64,000 nucleotides of DNA, from positions 392,501 through 456,500 of the forward strand of contig OZ037921.1 in assembly GCA_964035575.1 (NCBI GenBank). The letters run 5' to 3'. Source of the stretch: Rhynchopus sp. YZ270_cl-10. Lineage: Eukaryota > Euglenozoa > Diplonemea > Diplonemida > Diplonemidae. This document shows, in pieces, positions 43,701-52,903 of the stretch. Position numbers and translations under genes: made by a program. Below the pieces are notes generated by a model that was given only the letters and a program-made list of their open reading frames with translations, was not told the DNA's origin and ran no database searches. Position 1 is the stretch's first letter; each line of letters opens with the position of its first letter.

Positions 43701-46311
43701 CCGTCCCTGCGAACACCAGGTCGTCCGCCCCCTCAAGGCGCAGCGTCGCGTTGATGTCCCCTGTCGACGGCGTGTCGCACCCCTCCACGTACTCGAAGGC
43801 AAGCGCCGCAGAGAGGATCCCGTTGCTTGTCATAAACACAGTCCCGACAGACACAGTCTGCAGCGCCCCGCCTGCAAACACCACCTTCGCAGACGCCGAC
43901 CCGCCAAACAGGTTTGCGTTTGCGTCCACCTCCCCAGCCCACGCCAGCGTCGCCGCATCTGCCGCCAGCGTCCCGGTCAGCTGCACCGACGCAGACGTCA
44001 GCGTCAGCGCCTGGTACGACAGCGAGGCCACACTCCCGGTCACCGTGTAGCGCACGTCCCCCGCCGCCACCGCACACCTGTCGTACAGCAGCGACCCCTC
44101 AAACGCCGCACCAGACCCCGTGAGCGTCAGGTTCCCGTCGCCCACAAGCGTCGCGCACCCGGTCGCGTCGTCCACCTGCACCGACGCCTCTCCTGAGAAC
44201 GCAACCCCAGCCCCGCTCACAGCCACCGTCCCGGTCAGCGTCGAGAACGCGTTGTCTGCAATCTCCGCCCCGAGCGCCAGCGCCACCTCGCCCACTGTTG
44301 CCGCCCCCACGAAGGACCCAGTCCACAGCACCTGCGGCACAGCCGTCGTGTCCTCCACGTCCGCCACAGTCAGGTTCCCCACCAGTGCCACCGACACAGA
44401 CTCCAGGGTGAAGGACCCCGCTTCCAGCGACGACAGGTTCCCGCGCACGTCCCACACCGGCAACGCCGCGTTCGCCTCCGTGTAGTTGCTCACGTGCACC
44501 ACCTCTGCGATGAAGGTCGGCAGGGCGTCCGCGTCTGCGTCCCCCGCGTACGCCACAGTCCCAGACCCGCGCATCACGCCGTCCGCCACAGCAAACGTCA
44601 CAGCCCCGCTCACAGCCCCAATCTGCACGTCCCCGGACACCGCAAACGCCGTCACCCCGTCCGCGTCGTCAAACGTGATCTCTGCCGCAGCGCTGCTCGC
44701 ACCCGCAAGCCCCACAGCCCCGCTGATGCGCCCGCCCCAGGACACGGCCCCATCCGCCGCCACAGTCGAGTCCAGCTCCAGCGCCACGTCCGCCACCGCC
44801 ACACCAGACACAGACACGTCCGTCCCCACGTCCAGCGCCGCACGCACGGCCCACTGCGGCGTCACCCCGTCGGCCCCGCACCCCTCCGCCTGCACCATCG
44901 TCCCGGACACACTCAGCCCGCCTGCGCTCGCCACAGTCACCTCCACCGACCCGCCGTTGTCCGCCGTGCAGTTTGCCGACGCGTACGACACCGTCCCACT
45001 CAGCGAGAACCCGGGCTTCACCACCTCCAGAGCCACCTCCAGCGCATCAAGCCCGTCCACCGTGAACGTCCCCGTCACAGACGCAGTCGTCCCAAACAGC
45101 GACACCGACGCAGACACAGACCCGCCCCAGGCAATCGTGTCCGCCTGCACCTCGTAGTCCTCGTCCTCGTCCCCGTCCACGTAGTCCTCTGCAGGCGCGT
45201 CTGTCCCCCACACAGGTGCCTCCGTGAAGACAAGCACAAGCGGTGCGTCTGTCTCCGGCACAGACGGCGCATCCGTCGTAGCCGCCGCCGCACCCGTCCC
45301 ACGTGCAGCCTCCGCCTGTGCCTTCGTCTGCGTGTGCGTCGCCGTCACCGTCGCCGACACCCCCTCCAGCGTCAGGCCGTGCACAGAGACCGGCTCCGTC
45401 GTGGACGCTGTGATGCGGGCAAACGGCGCAGTCACGTTCGTCTTCACCACAAACATGCACACGTCAAACATCGCCTCCGTGATTGCAAGCTCCTGTCCCA
45501 GCCCGGGCACAGACATCCCCGGGAACTCAATCATCACCGCCACTGGGCACGACGCAGTCGCAGCCTCAATGCTCCCGTCAAACAGCGGCACCCCGTCCAC
45601 ACGGAACCCCAGCTGCGACGGCAGGTCGAGGTCCAGTTCGAGGTCCAGGTACGTCGAGTTGTCCGCAGACGCCCCTGTCTCAACAACGGCAGTCTCGTTT
45701 GTGTCGTTTGTTGTGTCCGGCAGCGCAAAGTCGACGTACACCAGGGTCTCCACCGCCGCACCCTTGAACGCCTTCTCCACCCCAAACCCAACCACCACAG
45801 ACGTCGCTGTCTCCCCTGCAAGCATCCCGCTCACAAGCGACCCCTCCCAGTCCAGCACCAGACCCCCTGTTGCAGTCTCGTTCTGCACCGTCACGTTCAT
45901 CGACACCAGCGCATTCTCCAACGGGAGCTCCCCCGACAGCCCCGACACGTCACCTTCTGCAGTCAGCTCAAACTGCACCACCCCGGCCTCACACAGCAGC
46001 GTCACCTCCGTCTCTGCAGAGGTCACAAAGTGTGCCGACGTGTTGCTTGTCAGCGCCCCGGTCACCACCACACTCCCGGTCGTGTTCGTGCCGTCGCCGC
46101 CACCCGTCCCGCCTGTGCACAGCGCCACAGCTTCAGACACCGCCTCGTCTCCCAGCAGGCACACCGTCGCCGCACCCCGCTCCGTGCACACCACGGCCAC
46201 TGTCGCTGCCGCTGTCTCCGTCTCCGTGTCGTCCCCCCAGGCAACCCCTGCCACTGCTGCCAGCAGCAACGGAAGCAGCATCCGCCGCACAGGTCTCGGT
46301 GCAAAGACCAT
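40780..46311 (-). CDS. Large secreted repeat protein (LSP), copy 1
   Basis: 1843 residues in one exon. A clear signal peptide (about 1-26: basic start, LLPLLLAAVAGVAWG) sends it to the secretory pathway. Residues about 340-390 are a Thr/Pro/Asp linker. From about 390 to 1100 there are six imperfect repeats of 124-136 residues, each opening with a W/V-x-G motif (WGGSVSA, WGGRISG, WTGSFVG, WAGEVDA, WTGNITA, VTGTFLG) followed by alternating small/hydrophobic residues, which suggests beta-rich surface modules. Near the C-terminus (about 1615-1755) is an Ala/Lys-rich helical segment with a Cys cluster (CKSKEKKC...CGGVASCW, about 1680-1702). There is no transmembrane anchor or GPI-type tail. I do not recognise the family; a surface or matrix adhesin-like role is inference. 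The start is set by the signal peptide. Its 3' third is duplicated at 62351. Confidence 0.85.
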   Translation of the reverse strand: MVFAPRPVRRMLLPLLLAAVAGVAWGDDTETETAAATVAVVCTERGAATVCLLGDEAVSEAVALCTGGTGGGDGTNTTGSVVVTGALTSNTSAHFVTSAETEVTLLCEAGVVQFELTAEGDVSGLSGELPLENALVSMNVTVQNETATGGLVLDWEGSLVSGMLAGETATSVVVGFGVEKAFKGAAVETLVYVDFALPDTTNDTNETAVVETGASADNSTYLDLELDLDLPSQLGFRVDGVPLFDGSIEAATASCPVAVMIEFPGMSVPGLGQELAITEAMFDVCMFVVKTNVTAPFARITASTTEPVSVHGLTLEGVSATVTATHTQTKAQAEAARGTGAAAATTDAPSVPETDAPLVLVFTEAPVWGTDAPAEDYVDGDEDEDYEVQADTIAWGGSVSASVSLFGTTASVTGTFTVDGLDALEVALEVVKPGFSLSGTVSYASANCTADNGGSVEVTVASAGGLSVSGTMVQAEGCGADGVTPQWAVRAALDVGTDVSVSGVAVADVALELDSTVAADGAVSWGGRISGAVGLAGASSAAAEITFDDADGVTAFAVSGDVQIGAVSGAVTFAVADGVMRGSGTVAYAGDADADALPTFIAEVVHVSNYTEANAALPVWDVRGNLSSLEAGSFTLESVSVALVGNLTVADVEDTTAVPQVLWTGSFVGAATVGEVALALGAEIADNAFSTLTGTVAVSGAGVAFSGEASVQVDDATGCATLVGDGNLTLTGSGAAFEGSLLYDRCAVAAGDVRYTVTGSVASLSYQALTLTSASVQLTGTLAADAATLAWAGEVDANANLFGGSASAKVVFAGGALQTVSVGTVFMTSNGILSAALAFEYVEGCDTPSTGDINATLRLEGADDLVFAGTVAYHRCTGAMEVSGALAASWNGPAGTSFTGVTVALVSAGAGEETLSSRSWTGNITADTSVGVSATISFSSSTSASSVSATMAYADDNVAVTATVGSDCTGTGMVAVTGLPHGIPSMELAVDFSKNCADGASADEWTVSGSLGNLRIPFHGKTVTVDAVTVKVVSAADATKAVSVTGTFLGGQFDVALSFPVPVVAAEVTLRGTLSAAGSATPDGFAGAWQGGSGSPFGASLGTGSPSLFSGLKGMDLHTVSLEVSFGGSLSLAAAGSLFGMEFDLVVAVQKAGTTGTGTGGSWQYGMAFTAGSEELAKQSGAPSVVGNVLSELAPTWVRFSVASVAMTIQGNELKAGLSLAAFLGANSGLMQGVKSITPASLTDQIASAESGEGDAAGLTVIANIVSPTEMNVYVRLAGGIELGSKKVVLQEVALAFVIGTGPPEVGFNVVLDLTVGSGDNAQTFTAGGFIGLAATGSLTIALSVDSDEPWKNPFGLKGVSVLFPLAVSMTVSVALLPTQFSFMGGLEVAGTSGYVVVGADLEDFTKTAVSMEVANLDFKRIITDIAGCSSCLGSVGGVIADVSVDHFAASFNPDPVNDVVITIAAASATIPAGTHIAVHNFTLWTAVKIVLAEFHVTATGMSAAFVAEKLDWGPITISSVDGSTGPSFAMALTPTEQYLQVDGTASILGQTVSLYLDLSDSKVNGSFVYSLGVGLTVGVSMETIGTPGKAGFSNTISGSVSTEGITKLRADATAFLYELADEADSSLASASDKVAAQRRSLQSAQTKLNSAEASATSKVRAAQNKVNSWSHQVSKKRSVCKSKEKKCRKKPWKCGGVASCWVSYGVVKASLYAAQKTLTAVKKTVSGAITAAKGTVTAAKASLSAAQGVMQAASAVVGAFAEMVDVAGGSLLKAFQVHTLAFSNTLTNSDTAVSFALDMTVLGNRLSFGFSAKLKYSEFVSVVGAEVRRLVKNQFGVKITVL

Positions 46312-46780
46312 CCTTGTTCTTGTGTTCCCGAGGTCCCGGTGTGGGCTCTCCTGACCTTCTCTAATCTCGGCCCTCTTCTCTTTTCTGTGTGGATATCTAT
46401 CTGGGTGGTAGGTGTACTAATAGGGACAACAAAGTTGGTATGGTGTGCAGTGACGACACCCTGTGGGGAGGGTGGTTAGTGTCCACCACAAAATAACACG
46501 TAGTGTTGTGGAGGAATAAGTGTACCAATAAGTGTACTAAGTGTACTCAGTGGGAAGTCAGAATAGAGTCGCACAATGAAGTTTGCGAGGTTATGAACAA
46601 ATGTAGGGTTGACGTTGTCATCATGGTTTTCAAAAGAGAAGTGCACACAGCTGTCTCAGCCAGGGATAACTGTTGTAAAATGCGGAATATCATAGGTCGT
46701 CACCGTGGACCAAATGGTCGTATTAGTCATCATGTACTGTGCTGGTGGGATGCTGCAATGCGTCAAGACGGATGCTTGAT

Positions 46781-46808
46781 AGATGAAATGTGCCTCTTGC
46801 ACACATCT
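46781..46808 (+). repeat. F5 hairpin element, compact
   Basis: AGATGAAATGTGCCTCTTGC, ACACATCT. AGATG/CATCT and TGTGC/GCACA are perfect stems around CTCTT. Confidence 0.65.
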
Positions 46809-46818
46809 GCAGAAACAT

Positions 46819-46856
46819 GGTAGGATGATCTAAAGCCTCTTGCGCTTAGTCATCTT
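46819..46856 (+). repeat. H1 hairpin element
   Basis: GTAGGATGATCTAAAGCC, TCTTGCGCTTAGTCATCTTTGG. GATGA pairs with TCATC; the loop is CTCTTGC. Confidence 0.65.
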
Positions 46857-47283
46857 TGGTGCAAATATGTTGAAAATCAGTGGGAAGTCAGAATAGAGTC
46901 GCACAATACAGAAGTTTGCGAGGTTATGAACAAATGTAGGGTTGACGTTGTCATCATGGTTTCAAAAGAGAAGTGCACACAGCTGTCTCAGCCAGGGATA
47001 ACTGTTGTAAAATGCGGAATATCATAGGTCGTCACCGTGGACCAAATGGTCGTATTAGTCATCATGTACTGTGCATAGCGGTACGCTAAAATCAGTGGGA
47101 AGTCAGAATAGAGTCGCACAATACTGAAGTTTGCGAGGTTATGAACAAATGTAGGGTTGACGTTGTCATCATGATAAGCAACAAGAAACACGCACATGAC
47201 TTTTGCAAAGCCAAATCACTTCAAAAAAACCCCCTCTCTTTTCTTTTACTCTAACAATATTGCTTACAAAAAATAACTGAGAA

Positions 47284-48818
47284 CTAGCTCTCTTGGGACT
47301 GTGGTTGTGGTTGGGGTTGTGGTTGGGGCGGTTGAGGTGCCTCAAACAGGATGGCTCGAAGGTTGTTCCGCCAATTCGTTTCTCTGCTGTGTTCCCGCTC
47401 CTCCCACTCCTTGCAGAGGGAGGACCACTCTCGTTCGCGGCGTTCTGCTGCAAGAAGCTTTGACTCTGTTTGGTCTTCGACTCTTTTGCTGTCGTCGAGT
47501 AGCTGTAGGGGGATATAGGAATTGTACCTTCTCCGCAGTGACGTTTTTCGTGACATACCCTTCGGTTGACCTCGCGAAGCTCCTTCAGCTCAACGGATGT
47601 GTCCTTTACTTTTAGTGGGCTGAGGCGCATCTTGGCTCGTTCGTGCACCTCCTCGCTCTCCGCAAGGTGTGGTGCAAGTGCTGCCGCCGTCTCCGCCAGT
47701 TGTATGCAGTCAGCGACAGCTGCATCCAGTCTGCTTACCAGCTTGCGCACCTCACTGCTTGCATCGGTGGTTTCTTGGTTCCATTGGCGGAGGTCGGCCT
47801 CCTGTACTTTGATGGTCGCCAGGTCGCCGTCTCGTTGTGCCTCAACGTCGCTGATGCGTACCTGAAAGGTTTTGTTTGTGTAAGAAAAAAAGGTCGAGAG
47901 AAACAAAAAAAAAGAGCCCCTCCATACCGAGATGTCTTCATTCTCTGCGCGCAACGCCCGCAGCTGTGCACCCAGGTCCTCCACCCTCGCCTTCGATGCG
48001 ACGAGCGAGGTGCTCAGACGCTCCTGGTCGTTCTGCAATATTTTTTTTTTTGAAATAGCAAATTGACAAAAAGGCAGGGAGAAAATATCCCCCTCACATA
48101 CCTCTGCAAGGGCAGTATCGACGCGCTTGGTTTTGAGCTTCTGGAGTGTCTCCGATAGTCGCGTCTTTATTTGGATGAGCGACTGGTTCAGCTCGGAGCA
48201 GTTGTTTTCCAGCTTTGACCGCACTGTGTTGACTATCGCGAGCTCTGCGGCAGCTTGGTTCGCACTCTCATCTGCACTGGACTTGGTTTCCCTGAGAAGG
48301 TCTATCTCACTGTTCAGGTCTGCGTGCCTTGCCTTGGACTGCATATACATTACCTCGACCTTTTGCCGATACTGCTCTCCTGTTGTTGTCAGCTGCATCA
48401 CCTTCCACTTCAACAGCTCATTCTCGGCCTCCAGCTCAGCTTCATCATCGCTCCCCATCTCCGCTATGGTGCGGAACTCTACTCTATTGCTTATGGCAGG
48501 GCTTTTCACTTTGCGTCGAGGGGATGGTGTGTGTGCCTCCTTCTCCCTTTCTCTCTCCCTCCTCACCTGCGGAGAAGGCGAAGGGCTCTGTGTCTCCATC
48601 GGTGTCTGCGGTGGGTTCGGTACAACCTGCCTCGGTGAAGTGGCATGGTGGGATGTGTCGTGTGTCGGTGATGTTGTCACCTCTTCACCCGCAGTGTCCT
48701 GCCCCGTACGCCCCGCCCGTCCCTTCCTAGTAGTCGACCCAGAAGTAGTGTTCAACGGATGATGAGGATTCAAATGTAACAAAGTCTGCCTACTGCGACT
48801 CCGTCCTATGTTCACCAT
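47284..48818 (-). CDS. Coiled-coil protein, four exons, function unknown
   Basis: Exons 48102-48818, 47928-48032, 47559-47861 and 47284-47502 give 447 residues. Introns are 69, 66 and 56 nt, all with GTATG donors and CAG acceptors at phase 0. Two are in-frame without stops; the third (56 nt) shifts frame, so unspliced reading gives a wrong C-terminus. The first 100 or so residues are Ser/Thr/Pro/Arg-rich and probably disordered. From about 115 to 410 there is an almost continuous coiled coil (heptads such as ELEAENELLKWKVMQL, LKTKRVDTALAE), and the tail is a PQ-repeat ending QSQES. No catalytic domain. A structural or scaffold role, for example cytoskeletal, is inference. The F3 hairpin at 48839 lies just upstream of the start. 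Confidence 0.8.
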
Positions 48819-48838
48819 TCTAAAAAGCTGCTTTTTTT

Positions 48839-48904
48839 TGATAAATTATTGGAGTAGTGTAGTTGCCTCAGTAGTGTTGCCACAGTTGTGCAATATCCAC
48901 TGTG
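48839..48904 (+). repeat. F3 hairpin element
   Basis: GATAAATTATTGGAG, TAGTGTAGTTGCCTCAG, TAGTGTTGCCACAG, TTGTGCAATATCCACTGT, T run. It sits about 20 bases upstream of the coiled-coil gene's start codon. Confidence 0.7.
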
Positions 48905-49339
48905 TTTTTTTTTTTGGTTCCTCAGTGAGAGATGTGAGAGAGTTTCGCTCTAATGGCGCATTTTTTGAGAAAGAGGAGAGAGAGAAAAACAATGTGTATA
49001 GTGCTGTGTTTAGAGTTTTGAGAAAAAGGGGGTTGAGGTGGGAGGGGGGGAAAAAATGTGAGGGGTAATGAGTGTGTTGACAGTTCTTATTAAGGTCTAT
49101 TTCTCTATGGGGGTTTTTTGGAGGCCAGTTGGTGGGGGTTCAAAAATACAAAAATTGGTAAATTTGATGCAGATTTACCTGGGGGGAAAAAAAAGGAAAG
49201 GTTTATAAGATGACCCTAACGCCGTGTCTTAGTCACCTTGCCTGAAAAGAAAATGTTAAGAACAGCCTCTTTATTGTCACCTAAAAATGGAGGGTCTAAT
49301 GTTGAGTTAAAGTACTGTTTTGCTTTTTGGGAGGTTTTT
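48905..49339. other. Spacer between coiled-coil and Sfi1-like genes
   Basis: A/T- and G-rich tracts and one H1 hairpin; nothing else seen. Confidence 0.6.
49199..49241 (+). repeat. H1 hairpin element
   Basis: GGTTTATAAGATGACCCTAACG, CCGTGTCTTAGTCACCTTGCC. It lies about 100-140 bases beyond the stop of the Sfi1-like gene, so its reverse complement could be in that gene's 3' UTR. Confidence 0.65.
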
Positions 49340-52300
49340 TTATGGACAAAGAGGTCCAAACCTGCTTTCACCAAGGGAATCGCCGATCGCTAGGAGCATC
49401 CTGCGGCGAAAGTCGCTGCGTCTGACTGCAGCCTGTCTGCTCTCTGCTCTCTCTTTCCAGTCGCAGAACCTGTTTTTGAGTCGCCTTGCCGCGAAGGTTT
49501 GCTTCGCGCTGTCAGCAATGGACATTAGCCGTATGTCAGATGATGCAACGCGCAGTGCGTACTTCTCCTTCCACGCGATCCACATGCTTCGTACTAAGGT
49601 GTGTCTGTGTGCCCGCCGTGCACACACATCTGCCATCCTCTGTGCACGTGCCACACCCCTCCATCGTCGCAGCATACCACGCAAAAAACACCCCCGCAAA
49701 AAACGAGCCAGCTGCACCGCTCGAAAGATCGTCACAATATAACGCACCTTACTCCACTGTTCGTAGGACCCACGCCAGGCGGTGACACTGCGTGCGAGGA
49801 GGTGTTTGCTGTGCATAGTGTCGGCCTCCAGTCGCTCTAGTTGTGATGTTCGTACATTCTCGCGAAACTGCGCAAACCCATATCGTCGCAGAAGGGAAAT
49901 GCCGTAGTGTGTGTCTGCCTGCTTCCTGCGTCTCCGTGCGTCCCTTCTCTTCCTCTGTTTTTCCTCCTCCACTTGAACAGCAGCCGCCTTCGCCACTCTC
50001 CTCTGCACCGCATCGCGCCGCTTCACCATCTCCTCCTCCTTCTCACGCAGCTCCTTTAGACGTTCGGCATCACGTTCTCTTTGCATCCGTATCTCCATAT
50101 AACGAACCCGCAGAGACTCCCTTGCCTCCACCCGCTCTTGGTGTCTCATGCGCATACTGCTTGTAGTACTTCCACTGACCGCACTCACTGCAGAAACACT
50201 CTGTGAAATCGATGTTGACCGTGCAGTCTGCACAGTGCTGCTGCGTGGTGCCTGTTCCTCCTCGATAGATGTCTGTACGGCAGTGATGCGCGCAGTTTCC
50301 ATGCGGGACTCAGACATATGCACATCTGAATGGATCTCATGTGTATGCAGCGTCTCGGTATTGCTCAATACTGTGCTGTGCGGTGTGTGTGGTATCGCAA
50401 GCACCCCCTGAGGGGCTACAGGAAGAGGTCTACTCATTGTACTTCCACTGACTGCAGAAACACTCTGTGAAATCGATGTTGACCGTGCAGTCTGCACAGT
50501 GCTGCTGCGTGGTGCCTGTTCCTCCTCTACAACAGTCTGTACAGCAGTGATGCGCCCAGTCTCCATGCGGGACTCAGACATATGCACATCTGAATGGATC
50601 TCATGTGTATGCAGCGTCTCGGTATTGCTCAACACTACATTGTGCGGTGTGCGTGGCGTCGTCGCAAGCACCCCCTGAGGGGTCCGCGCTTCTGTGCTGA
50701 GGGAGAGGGGCAGGCCACGTTTGCTGAGGATGCGGCGGAGGCGTGGTGGCGGTGGTGGTACATCGACCTCCCCTTCCCCTTCCCCCTCTTCTGCACACTG
50801 CGCTGCCGACAGAGTCTTACCAAGCATCGGTGTGCAGCACGCATCTTCATCCACATCTTTGGGTGCAGAAATGGATGACTGCATCGCTTCTGATGGTGTT
50901 GTAGGGTGTGTGTATGCAGGGAATGCCTTCGGTGTGAAATAGGTGTCGTTCTGCGCTTTTATGGGAGTTTCTGAGAGTACGTGGTGTGGTGGGATGTCAG
51001 CCAAGGCAATACCATTTGCCTCTTCTGTGGCCGCCTCAATATGCTCAAAGTCGTCCCACATTGTGTCCCTGCGTGTGGGAAGTGCAGAGGCTACAGGAAG
51101 AGGCCTACTCATTGTACCTCCACTGACCGCACTGACCGCAGAAACACTCTGTGAAATCGATGTTGACCGTGCAGTATGCACAGTGCTGCTGCGTGGTGCC
51201 TGTTCCTCCTCGATAGATGTCTGTACAGCAGTGATGCGCCCAGTTTCCATGCGGGACTCAGACATATGCGCATCTGAATGGATCTCATGTGTATGCAGCG
51301 TCTCGGTATTGCTCAACACTGCGCTGTGTGGTGTGTGTGGCGTCGCAAGCACCCCCTGAGGGGTCCGCACCTCTGTGCTGAGGGAGAGGGGCAGGCCACG
51401 TTTGCTGAGGATGCGACGGCGGCGTGGTGGCGGTGGTGGTGGTGGTACATCGACCTCCCCTTCCCCTTCCCCCTCTTCTGCACACTGCGCTGCCGACAGA
51501 GTCTTACCAAGCATTGGTGTGCAGCACGCATCTTCATCCACATCTTTGGGCGCAGAAATGGATGACTGCATCTTCTCTAATGGTGTTGTAGGGTGTGTGT
51601 ATGCAGGGAATGCCTTCGGTGTGAAATGGGTGTCGTTCTGCGTTATTGTGGGTTCTGAGAGTACGTGGTGTGGTGGAATATCGACCAAAGCAATGCCTGT
51701 TATTTCCTCTTCTATGCCCACCTCATGCTCTAAGTCATCTCTACGTGAGGGAAGCGCAGGGGGTGCAGGGAGAGGTCTCGGCATGACTCTGGTTAACCTC
51801 TCGCTGGTATAGCGGTAGGCATCTGGGAGGTGGATGGTGGGCTTGACGGCGACTTTCTCTGCGTGGAGCTGGACTTGGAAGAGCGCGGGGTATTCACGTG
51901 GGTCATATGTCTCGCCCTGTCCGTGGGGGAGGGGGATGGCTTCGGATTGGTCTTTGCGTGCGTCGGAGGCGGTGATGTTTTGGAGTTTGACGTGCAGGGG
52001 TGCGGCTTGGGCGAGGGTGTCCATGACATCGGAGACGTCGGTGCGTGGTGGTGGTGAGCCACGGAGCATTTGCCGGAGGTGTTCGAACATGGTGTCGGGG
52101 TCGTCGCTGTGCTCCTCTTCGCTGCCGTTGTGTATGCTGCTGTTGTGTTCGCTTTTGGATTCGCTGTCGTTGTCGCCTTCACAAACATCCGCAAAGGTGC
52201 GCTTCATATTAGCCAGCAGACGTGCCACATCCTCATCAGAAGCATCGCTGTCATCCAAAGCAAAGGAAGAGGAGGGTAGGGGGGAGGAGGAGGAGGAGGA

Positions 52301-52432
52301 GGGTCCGATGCGTTGTGCTTCGCTCTGCAGTGCGGCGCTCAGCATCCCCTCGGGGCACAGTGCGCGCTCCACCACGGCCTGTGTGCACTCCCCAGCGACA
52401 CCGTCCTGCCGGAAGGACCACAGCCCGGACAT
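49340..52432 (-). CDS. Sfi1-like centrin-binding repeat protein
   Basis: 1030 residues in one exon. The C-terminal 170 or so residues carry spaced aromatic/basic helices of Sfi1 type, with W-R/W-K anchors about every 30-40 residues: SVTAWRGSY, MLRRWRGVARAQ, MWIAWKEKY, RFCDWKERAE. Such helices bind centrin at centrosomes and basal bodies. An Arg/Glu-rich coiled coil (about 760-860) precedes them. The N-terminal 210 residues are Ser/Glu-rich with a SSSSSS tract. Residues about 214-760 are a recent internal tandem duplication: two full units of about 227 residues and a partial third (see 50150-51790). The start at 52432 (MSGLWSFRQDG) is the first ATG of the frame. Centrin binding is inferred from the motif spacing only. 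Confidence 0.75.
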   Translation of the reverse strand: MSGLWSFRQDGVAGECTQAVVERALCPEGMLSAALQSEAQRIGPSSSSSSPLPSSSFALDDSDASDEDVARLLANMKRTFADVCEGDNDSESKSEHNSSIHNGSEEEHSDDPDTMFEHLRQMLRGSPPPRTDVSDVMDTLAQAAPLHVKLQNITASDARKDQSEAIPLPHGQGETYDPREYPALFQVQLHAEKVAVKPTIHLPDAYRYTSERLTRVMPRPLPAPPALPSRRDDLEHEVGIEEEITGIALVDIPPHHVLSEPTITQNDTHFTPKAFPAYTHPTTPLEKMQSSISAPKDVDEDACCTPMLGKTLSAAQCAEEGEGEGEVDVPPPPPPPRRRRILSKRGLPLSLSTEVRTPQGVLATPHTPHSAVLSNTETLHTHEIHSDAHMSESRMETGRITAVQTSIEEEQAPRSSTVHTARSTSISQSVSAVSAVSGGTMSRPLPVASALPTRRDTMWDDFEHIEAATEEANGIALADIPPHHVLSETPIKAQNDTYFTPKAFPAYTHPTTPSEAMQSSISAPKDVDEDACCTPMLGKTLSAAQCAEEGEGEGEVDVPPPPPRLRRILSKRGLPLSLSTEARTPQGVLATTPRTPHNVVLSNTETLHTHEIHSDVHMSESRMETGRITAVQTVVEEEQAPRSSTVQTARSTSISQSVSAVSGSTMSRPLPVAPQGVLAIPHTPHSTVLSNTETLHTHEIHSDVHMSESRMETARITAVQTSIEEEQAPRSSTVQTARSTSISQSVSAVSAVSGSTTSSMRMRHQERVEARESLRVRYMEIRMQRERDAERLKELREKEEEMVKRRDAVQRRVAKAAAVQVEEEKQRKRRDARRRRKQADTHYGISLLRRYGFAQFRENVRTSQLERLEADTMHSKHLLARSVTAWRGSYEQWSKVRYIVTIFRAVQLARFLRGCFLRGMLRRWRGVARAQRMADVCARRAHRHTLVRSMWIAWKEKYALRVASSDIRLMSIADSAKQTFAARRLKNRFCDWKERAESRQAAVRRSDFRRRMLLAIGDSLGESRFGPLCP
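50150..51790 (-). repeat. In-frame 0.68-kb tandem repeat in Sfi1-like gene
   Basis: Units at about 51110-51790 and 50430-51110, plus a partial unit 50150-50430. Each encodes DIPPHHVLSE, TPKAFPAYTHPTTP, EGEGEGEVDVPPPPP, LSKRGLPLSLSTE and ARSTSISQSVSAVS in order. The units are nearly identical, so the expansion is recent; the number could vary between alleles. Confidence 0.85.
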
Positions 52433-52517
52433 CGTTGCTGTGTACTGTGGTGGGGTTGTGATGTGAAGTATTGAAAAGCAAGGAAAAATTTAAATCCCTC
52501 ATGACAGTGTACCTAAG

Positions 52518-52706
52518 GTGGACCCCCCATGCAGTCATCCATTTCGTTTAGATCTGATATTTAAATTTTTGGAAGGACGTTTCAAAGCTATGGCCGTATG
52601 GGGTCAAAAGCCGCGTGAAGTTGATAAGTGTTTGTACACAATGTATCTGAATGATCTTCGTTTTGGTGACGCAAAACACGTTAATGACGAAAAATCAGAG
52701 GAATAG
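52518..52706 (+). CDS. Possible short plus-strand ORF
   Basis: 62 codons with protein-like composition in the second half (GRFKAMAVWGQKPREVD, YLNDLRFGDAKHVND). It would be the only plus-strand gene in the right half. No homology recognised; it may be a gene fragment or chance. Confidence 0.2.
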   Translation: MDPPCSHPFRLDLIFKFLEGRFKAMAVWGQKPREVDKCLYTMYLNDLRFGDAKHVNDEKSEE

Positions 52707-52847
52707 TTGGGCAGGGTGGGGATGATTCTCGTACCGATGCAACAATCACCCTCGAGGTGAGTTTTTTTTTGTATCATTTCCTTGAAAAATAAAGCTCTAG
52801 CCCCAACCCCCTCTCTGCATTAACAGGGACCTCAAATCGTTTTGTTT

Positions 52848-52903
52848 TTGAAACCTTTGTATTAGTGTCGCCACCCTAGCATGCGCTCCACTATACTAAA
52901 CAC
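52848..52903 (+). repeat. F2 hairpin element
   Basis: TTTGAAACCTTTGTATTAG, TGTCGCCACCCTAGCATG, CGCTCCACTATACTAAACAC, T run. The stem pair is changed on both arms (TAGC to TCGC on the left, GTGCT to GCGCT on the right). It lies about 70-120 bases beyond the TrpRS stop. Confidence 0.65.

Larger units (their letters stand above)
46548..47173. repeat. Tandem repeat, two and a half units of about 195 bp
   Basis: Units at 46548-46741, 46878-47074 and 47092-47173 (truncated) start CAGTGGGAAGTCAGAATAGAG and are nearly identical, ending TCATCATGTACTGTGC in the full units. Units 1 and 2 are separated by a hairpin-bearing spacer, and units 2 and 3 by only 17 bases. Confidence 0.85.
46312..47283. other. 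Spacer with tandem repeats between LSP and coiled-coil gene
   Basis: Mostly the 46548-47173 tandem repeats, with an F5 and an H1 hairpin between the first two units. Short frames in the repeats are not convincing. Confidence 0.6.

Noticed and set aside
41186-44050. 954-codon plus-strand open frame, with others of 606 and 661 codons nearby
   Set aside because: These are antisense shadows of the large secreted protein, caused by GC-rich third positions. They are Arg/His/Pro/Ser-rich without domains, while the minus-strand frame has a signal peptide and repeats.
52848-52903. Minus-strand TTAGTATAGTGG in the F2 element as a tRNA A box
   Set aside because: It resembles the start of tRNA-Asp/Glu, but no B box or acceptor stem follows and only some F2 copies contain it.
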